This document shows, piece after piece, positions 60,721-64,000 of a stretch of DNA of 64,000 bases (positions are counted from its first letter, which is position 1; every line of letters begins with the position of its first letter). Source of the DNA: Hymenobacter citatus (GTDB lineage Bacteria; Bacteroidota; Bacteroidia; Cytophagales; Hymenobacteraceae); contig NZ_JACSCY010000004.1 of the NCBI RefSeq assembly GCF_014333615.1, forward strand, positions 62,001 to 126,000. The letters are read 5' to 3'. The translations under genes and the position numbers were made by a program. The notes under the pieces were generated by a model. That model ran no database searches, had not been told where the DNA came from, and worked only from the letters and a program-made list of their open reading frames with translations.

Positions 60721-60987
60721 TTAAGGTAGCTCATCCTCGTGAGGAGAGCGTACGTTTTGCCGAAGGGTAGGATCAGATACTCCGAAGAGCGCAAAGTTTT
60801 TTCTTGCTTGCAGAAGGCTTACCGTATTTGCGCCACCTGCATAGGTCGGATTTGCAACTTGTACTCTATCGTCTTCCCAAAAGCAAACAGGGCATATATC
60901 GAAGGTATGCGTATTAGCTTCTGAAAACGTAAAGTAATCGCAGCAAAAGCATTGGTATAGGCCGAAAGAATTTTTCTTTCTTTCCAT
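60721..60987 (-). CDS. CPCC family cysteine-rich protein
   Basis: An 88-residue protein. YQCFCCDYFTF, FDICPVCFWEDD and NPTYAGGANTVSLLQARKNF match the CPCC family, small zinc-ribbon-like proteins. The usual first motif CPCC is here CFCC, so one metal-site position is altered but cysteines are kept. Start 60987 (MERKKNSFG) is used; ATG 61014 is possible. The function of the family is unknown; members often appear in polymorphic toxin immunity regions, but no toxin is next to this one. Only 13 bases separate it from pair member 2. Confidence 0.82.
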   Translation of the reverse strand: MERKKNSFGLYQCFCCDYFTFSEANTHTFDICPVCFWEDDRVQVANPTYAGGANTVSLLQARKNFALFGVSDPTLRQNVRSPHEDELP

Positions 60988-61155
60988 GAGCGTGCTTTGA
61001 ATGGGAGAGGTCATCGCTGGAAACATATACGTATATCGGCTGTATTGGGGTCCGGCACGATGAATCCGTGTCCGAGCAACTGGTTTGCCCGTATCTTTAC
61101 TGCGCTCTGTCCATCGCTGATATCCGGCGCAACCCAACCCCTAAGTTCCCTACCC

Positions 61156-62907
61156 GTGACCAATCGCGACCTGATTCGGGCTTTTAAACTGGCGGCGCAG
61201 CTGCTGGAGCTGCACGACGAAAATCCGTTTAAAATCCGCGCCTACGAAGGCACCGCCAATGCCCTCGACCAGCTCAACTTTCAGGTAGCGGATGTGGACC
61301 GCACCGGCCTACCCGACCGCACTGGCCTGAGCAAAAGCGCCGCCGCCCGCGTAGCCGAACTCCTTGATACCGGTTCGTTCGACGAGCTAACGCGTCTATT
61401 GGCCCTCACCCCGCCCGGCGTGGTAGAGCTACTGAACATCAAAGGCATCGGCCCCAAGAAAATTCGCCAGCTGTGGCGCGAGGCGGGCATCGAAAGCCCC
61501 GAGCAGTTGCGCGAAGCCGCCGAGCAGGACGAGGTGAGCAAGCTGAAAGGCTTCGGTAAAAAGACGCAGGATTTGATTCTGGCCGCCCTCGAATTCACCA
61601 GCCAGAGCAAAGGCAAGCTGCTGTTCCCGCAGGCCGAAGCTCTGGCAGCCGACCTGCAAGCCCGCCTCCGCGAGGCCTTACGCACCGAGCAGGTGGCCGT
61701 GGCCGGGGAGCTGCGCCGCTGCCTCGAAACCATTGAAACCGTGGTGCTGGTGGCCGCTACCTCCACCCCCGACCGCGGCCACGATACCCTGGACGCGCTG
61801 GAGGGACTAGCCGCTGAGCCTACTCAGTGCGGCGTATACTGCTGGCGCGGCACGGCTACAGAGTCGGGCGTGAAAGTGGCCGTGCATTTCGTGACCAAGG
61901 AAACCTTCACCAATCAGCTGTTTCTGCTCACTGGCAACGAAGCACACCTCACTGAAGCCTTACCCGGCGCCGCGCCCGGCCAACCGACTACGCTGCGTCA
62001 ACTGGTCAAGAAAGAGCAATTTTATCAGGAGGAGGCAATCTACGAGAAAGCCGGCCTGCAATACGTGGTGCCTGAACTGCGCGAGGGTAGGGGCGAGCTG
62101 GCCCTGGCCAAAGAGCAGAAAATCCCGCGCTTGCTGGAAGACACCGACTTGCGCGGCTCCCTGCACAACCACAGCAACTACTCCGACGGCGCCCACACCC
62201 TGCGCCAGATGGCCGAGTGGCTGCGTGACCACCAGTACCAGTACCTCGGCATTTGCGACCACTCGCAGGCGGCGCACTACGCCAACGGCCTCTCACCGGA
62301 ACGCGTGCGCCAGCAGCAGCAGGAAATCGACCAGTTGAACCAAGAGCTGGCGCCGTTCCGCATTTTCAAGGGCATCGAGTGCGATATTTTGGGTGACGGA
62401 GCGCTGGATTACACACCCGACGTGCTTAGCTCGTTCGATTTTGTGGTGGCCTCCGTACACAGCAACCTGCGCATGGATGAGCGCAAAGCCACCGACCGCA
62501 TGTTGCGCGCCATCGAAAACCCGTATTGCACCATGCTGGGCCACCCCACCGGCCGACTGCTGCTGCGCCGTGAGGGTTACCCGCTCGATTTCAAGGCCAT
62601 TATCGATGCCTGCGCAAAGCACGGAGTCATCATTGAAATCAACGCCAACCCCTGGCGCCTCGACCTGGACTGGCGTTGGGTGCGCTACGCTCTAGACCAG
62701 GGCGTGCGCCTCAGCATCAACCCCGATGCCCACCACACCGATGGCTACGCCGACATGCGCTACGGCGTGCTAATGGGCCGCAAAGGCATGCTAACGCCCG
62801 ACATGACCTTTAATGCACTGTCGGTGGAGGAGGTAGCGGCCTATTTTGCGGCGCGGAAGGCCACTATCACGCCGCCATTGGAGTATAAGAAGTCGTTGTT
62901 TGAGTAG
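61156..62907 (+). CDS. PolX-like protein: HhH, degenerate polymerase X core, PHP domain
   Basis: A 583-residue protein with PolX architecture: an N-terminal HhH/8-kDa-like part (LLELHDENPFKIRAYEGTAN), two HhH motifs (IKGIGPKKIRQLW, LKGFGKKTQDLIL), a palm domain, and a C-terminal PHP domain. The palm signature G184-ELRRCLETIETVVLV aligns with the usual GSLRRG-ET-GDLDIL, but both D-x-D aspartates are replaced (T195, V197), and the third catalytic Asp region reads GVKVAVHFV. PHP residues are intact (H337, H339 in LHNHSNYSDG; ICDHSQ; KGIECDIL; ASVHSNLRM; NPDAHHTDGY). So it is probably a nuclease or phosphatase without polymerase activity. GTG 61156 starts at the family N-terminus; ATG 61060 is an alternative. 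Confidence 0.85.
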   Translation: MTNRDLIRAFKLAAQLLELHDENPFKIRAYEGTANALDQLNFQVADVDRTGLPDRTGLSKSAAARVAELLDTGSFDELTRLLALTPPGVVELLNIKGIGPKKIRQLWREAGIESPEQLREAAEQDEVSKLKGFGKKTQDLILAALEFTSQSKGKLLFPQAEALAADLQARLREALRTEQVAVAGELRRCLETIETVVLVAATSTPDRGHDTLDALEGLAAEPTQCGVYCWRGTATESGVKVAVHFVTKETFTNQLFLLTGNEAHLTEALPGAAPGQPTTLRQLVKKEQFYQEEAIYEKAGLQYVVPELREGRGELALAKEQKIPRLLEDTDLRGSLHNHSNYSDGAHTLRQMAEWLRDHQYQYLGICDHSQAAHYANGLSPERVRQQQQEIDQLNQELAPFRIFKGIECDILGDGALDYTPDVLSSFDFVVASVHSNLRMDERKATDRMLRAIENPYCTMLGHPTGRLLLRREGYPLDFKAIIDACAKHGVIIEINANPWRLDLDWRWVRYALDQGVRLSINPDAHHTDGYADMRYGVLMGRKGMLTPDMTFNALSVEEVAAYFAARKATITPPLEYKKSLFE

Positions 62908-62916
62908 AAAGCGCGC

Positions 62917-63987
62917 ATGAAAATTCTGGTTCTGCGTTTTTCCTCCATCGGCGACATTGTGCTGACTACCCCCGTAGTACGCGCCATCCGGCAGCAGGTG
63001 CCTGGCGCCGAGGTGCACTTCTGCACCAAGCCCGCCTACCGCGGCTTGGTCGAATCGAACCCATACATCAGCAAAGGGCATTACCTCAGCGGCTCCCTGC
63101 ACAAGCTGGCCGCTGAGCTACGCGCCGAGCGGTTCGACTACATCGTTGATCTGCATAATAACTTACGCACTAGATTGTTGAAGGCTCAACTGCGCGTGCC
63201 CAGTAGTAGTTTCGATAAGCTGAACTTCCAGAAATGGCTGCTGGTACGGTTCAAAATCAACCGCCTACCCCACGTGCACATCGTGGACCGCTACCTGGCC
63301 GCGGCCGCGCCCCTGGGCGTGCGCAACGACGGCCAGGGCCTCGATTATTTCATTCCCGAAAAGGATGAGGTGGACCTTACCACCACGCTACTCACCCATT
63401 TTCAGCGCGGCTATGTGGCCTTTGCCATTGGGGCACAGCACGCCACCAAGCGCCTACCCGTAGAGCGCATTATTGAGCTATGCGGGCAGTTGGGCCGGCC
63501 TGTGGTGCTGCTGGGCGGCCCCGAGGACGAAAGCACTGGCCATGTGGTGGAGCTGGCCTTCGAAAAAGAGGCAGCTACCGTAGCCCCTCCGCCCCCACAA
63601 ATTCCCGATAGCCCTTACTACTTCCCCAAAACCAAGACCTCAAGCCCCCAAGCCCCCAAGACCCTCATCTACAATGCCTGCGGCAAGTTTAACCTGAATC
63701 AGTCGGCCTCGCTGGTGCGGCAGGCGCAACTGGTTGTCAGCCACGATACAGGCCTGATGCACATTGCGGCGGCGTTCAAAAAGGAGATTTTCAGCGTGTG
63801 GGGCAACACAGTGCCGGCCTTTGGCATGTATCCCTATCGCACGGAGTTTCGGGTGCTGGAGGTGGAAGGACTGGCGTGTCGGCCGTGCTCTAAAATCGGC
63901 TTTGCGCAGTGCCCACAAGGCCACTTTAAATGTATGCGCGACATTCGGTTCAACCTCGATTTGCCACCCGCACAGGATGGACGATGA
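62917..63987 (+). CDS. GT9 lipopolysaccharide heptosyltransferase family protein
   Basis: A 356-residue GT-B enzyme. The N-terminal ILVLRFSSIGDIVLTTPVVR carries the family's S-x-x-G-D motif and catalytic Asp (D13). Donor-site residues are in VVSHDTGLMHIAAAFKKE. The C-terminus has a cysteine group (ACRPCSKIGFAQCPQGHFKC) similar to that of the GT9 protein at 52254. A Pro/Lys-rich insert at about 222-250 (PPPPQIPDSPYYFPKTKTSS) is unusual. It likely adds a heptose-type sugar to lipid A core. It follows the PolX-like gene by nine bases and may be cotranscribed. Confidence 0.93.
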   Translation: MKILVLRFSSIGDIVLTTPVVRAIRQQVPGAEVHFCTKPAYRGLVESNPYISKGHYLSGSLHKLAAELRAERFDYIVDLHNNLRTRLLKAQLRVPSSSFDKLNFQKWLLVRFKINRLPHVHIVDRYLAAAAPLGVRNDGQGLDYFIPEKDEVDLTTTLLTHFQRGYVAFAIGAQHATKRLPVERIIELCGQLGRPVVLLGGPEDESTGHVVELAFEKEAATVAPPPPQIPDSPYYFPKTKTSSPQAPKTLIYNACGKFNLNQSASLVRQAQLVVSHDTGLMHIAAAFKKEIFSVWGNTVPAFGMYPYRTEFRVLEVEGLACRPCSKIGFAQCPQGHFKCMRDIRFNLDLPPAQDGR

Positions 63988-64000
63988 GGTGTTGCCGTTC

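Overview
The window looks like ordinary chromosome of a Bacteroidota bacterium, most likely a Hymenobacter-like member of the Cytophagales. The basis is a GC-rich composition, two large outer-membrane receptors of Bacteroidota type (a TonB receptor with an N-terminal carboxypeptidase-regulatory-like domain and an OMP_b-brl_3-like barrel), an OmpA porin with thrombospondin type-3 repeats, DUF4252 and CPCC proteins, many short-signal lipoproteins, almost no Shine-Dalgarno sequences, and several -7 boxes of the Bacteroidota form TAnnTTTG. The genus is inferred, not proven. No rRNA operon, CRISPR array, insertion sequence or prophage was seen.

Layout. 0-5 kb: end of a GAF protein, tRNA-Arg(ACG), a DedA/TVP38-like membrane protein, a DUF2167 protein, a cystathionine synthase/lyase and a metallo-beta-lactamase-fold hydrolase. 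5-8.3 kb: an AT-richer block with two paralogous polytopic glycosyltransferase-like proteins. 8.3-17.6 kb: SGNH lipoprotein, TonB receptor, OmpA lipoprotein, accD, three glycine-zipper envelope proteins and an endonuclease III homologue. 17.6-25 kb: lipoprotein, radical SAM enzyme, gamma carbonic anhydrase, CNNM/CorC protein, DsbD, periplasmic asparaginase-type hydrolase. 25.1-25.6 kb: a probable small-RNA locus with an atypical tRNA-like gene and two hairpins with identical loops, divergent from an Lrp-type regulator. 26-34.6 kb: thioredoxin, a GbsR-type regulator with matching palindromes at itself and at its neighbour, ClC channel, dnaE. 34.7-36 kb: an AT-rich toxin-antitoxin-like pair whose nucleotidyltransferase carries an in-frame stop. 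36-42.5 kb: desaturase, LysM transglycosylase, outer-membrane barrel. 43-48.1 kb: a compact surface-glycan operon (aminotransferase, flippase, WbqC, acyltransferase, glycosyltransferase). 48-64 kb: methyltransferase/DUF4184 pair, an SRA-HNH modification-dependent nuclease, M16 peptidase, two GT9 heptosyltransferase-type genes plus a degraded third, aminopeptidase P, OmpA, small lipoproteins, EVE protein and a PolX-like PHP protein that has lost the polymerase aspartates.

Taken together, most genes serve the cell envelope (outer-membrane uptake, peptidoglycan anchoring and turnover, glycan synthesis, periplasmic redox). Gene ends are closed by strong hairpins, and several gaps carry long palindromes of a dispersed repeat family related to GTCATCCTGAGC/GCTTGTCGAAGCAT. 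The short word GGGTAGG/CCTACCC is conspicuously frequent on both strands. The observations most worth a second look are the tRNA-like/twin-hairpin locus, the broken nucleotidyltransferase cassette, the two-site GbsR regulon, the inactive PolX domain, and the over-represented heptamer.
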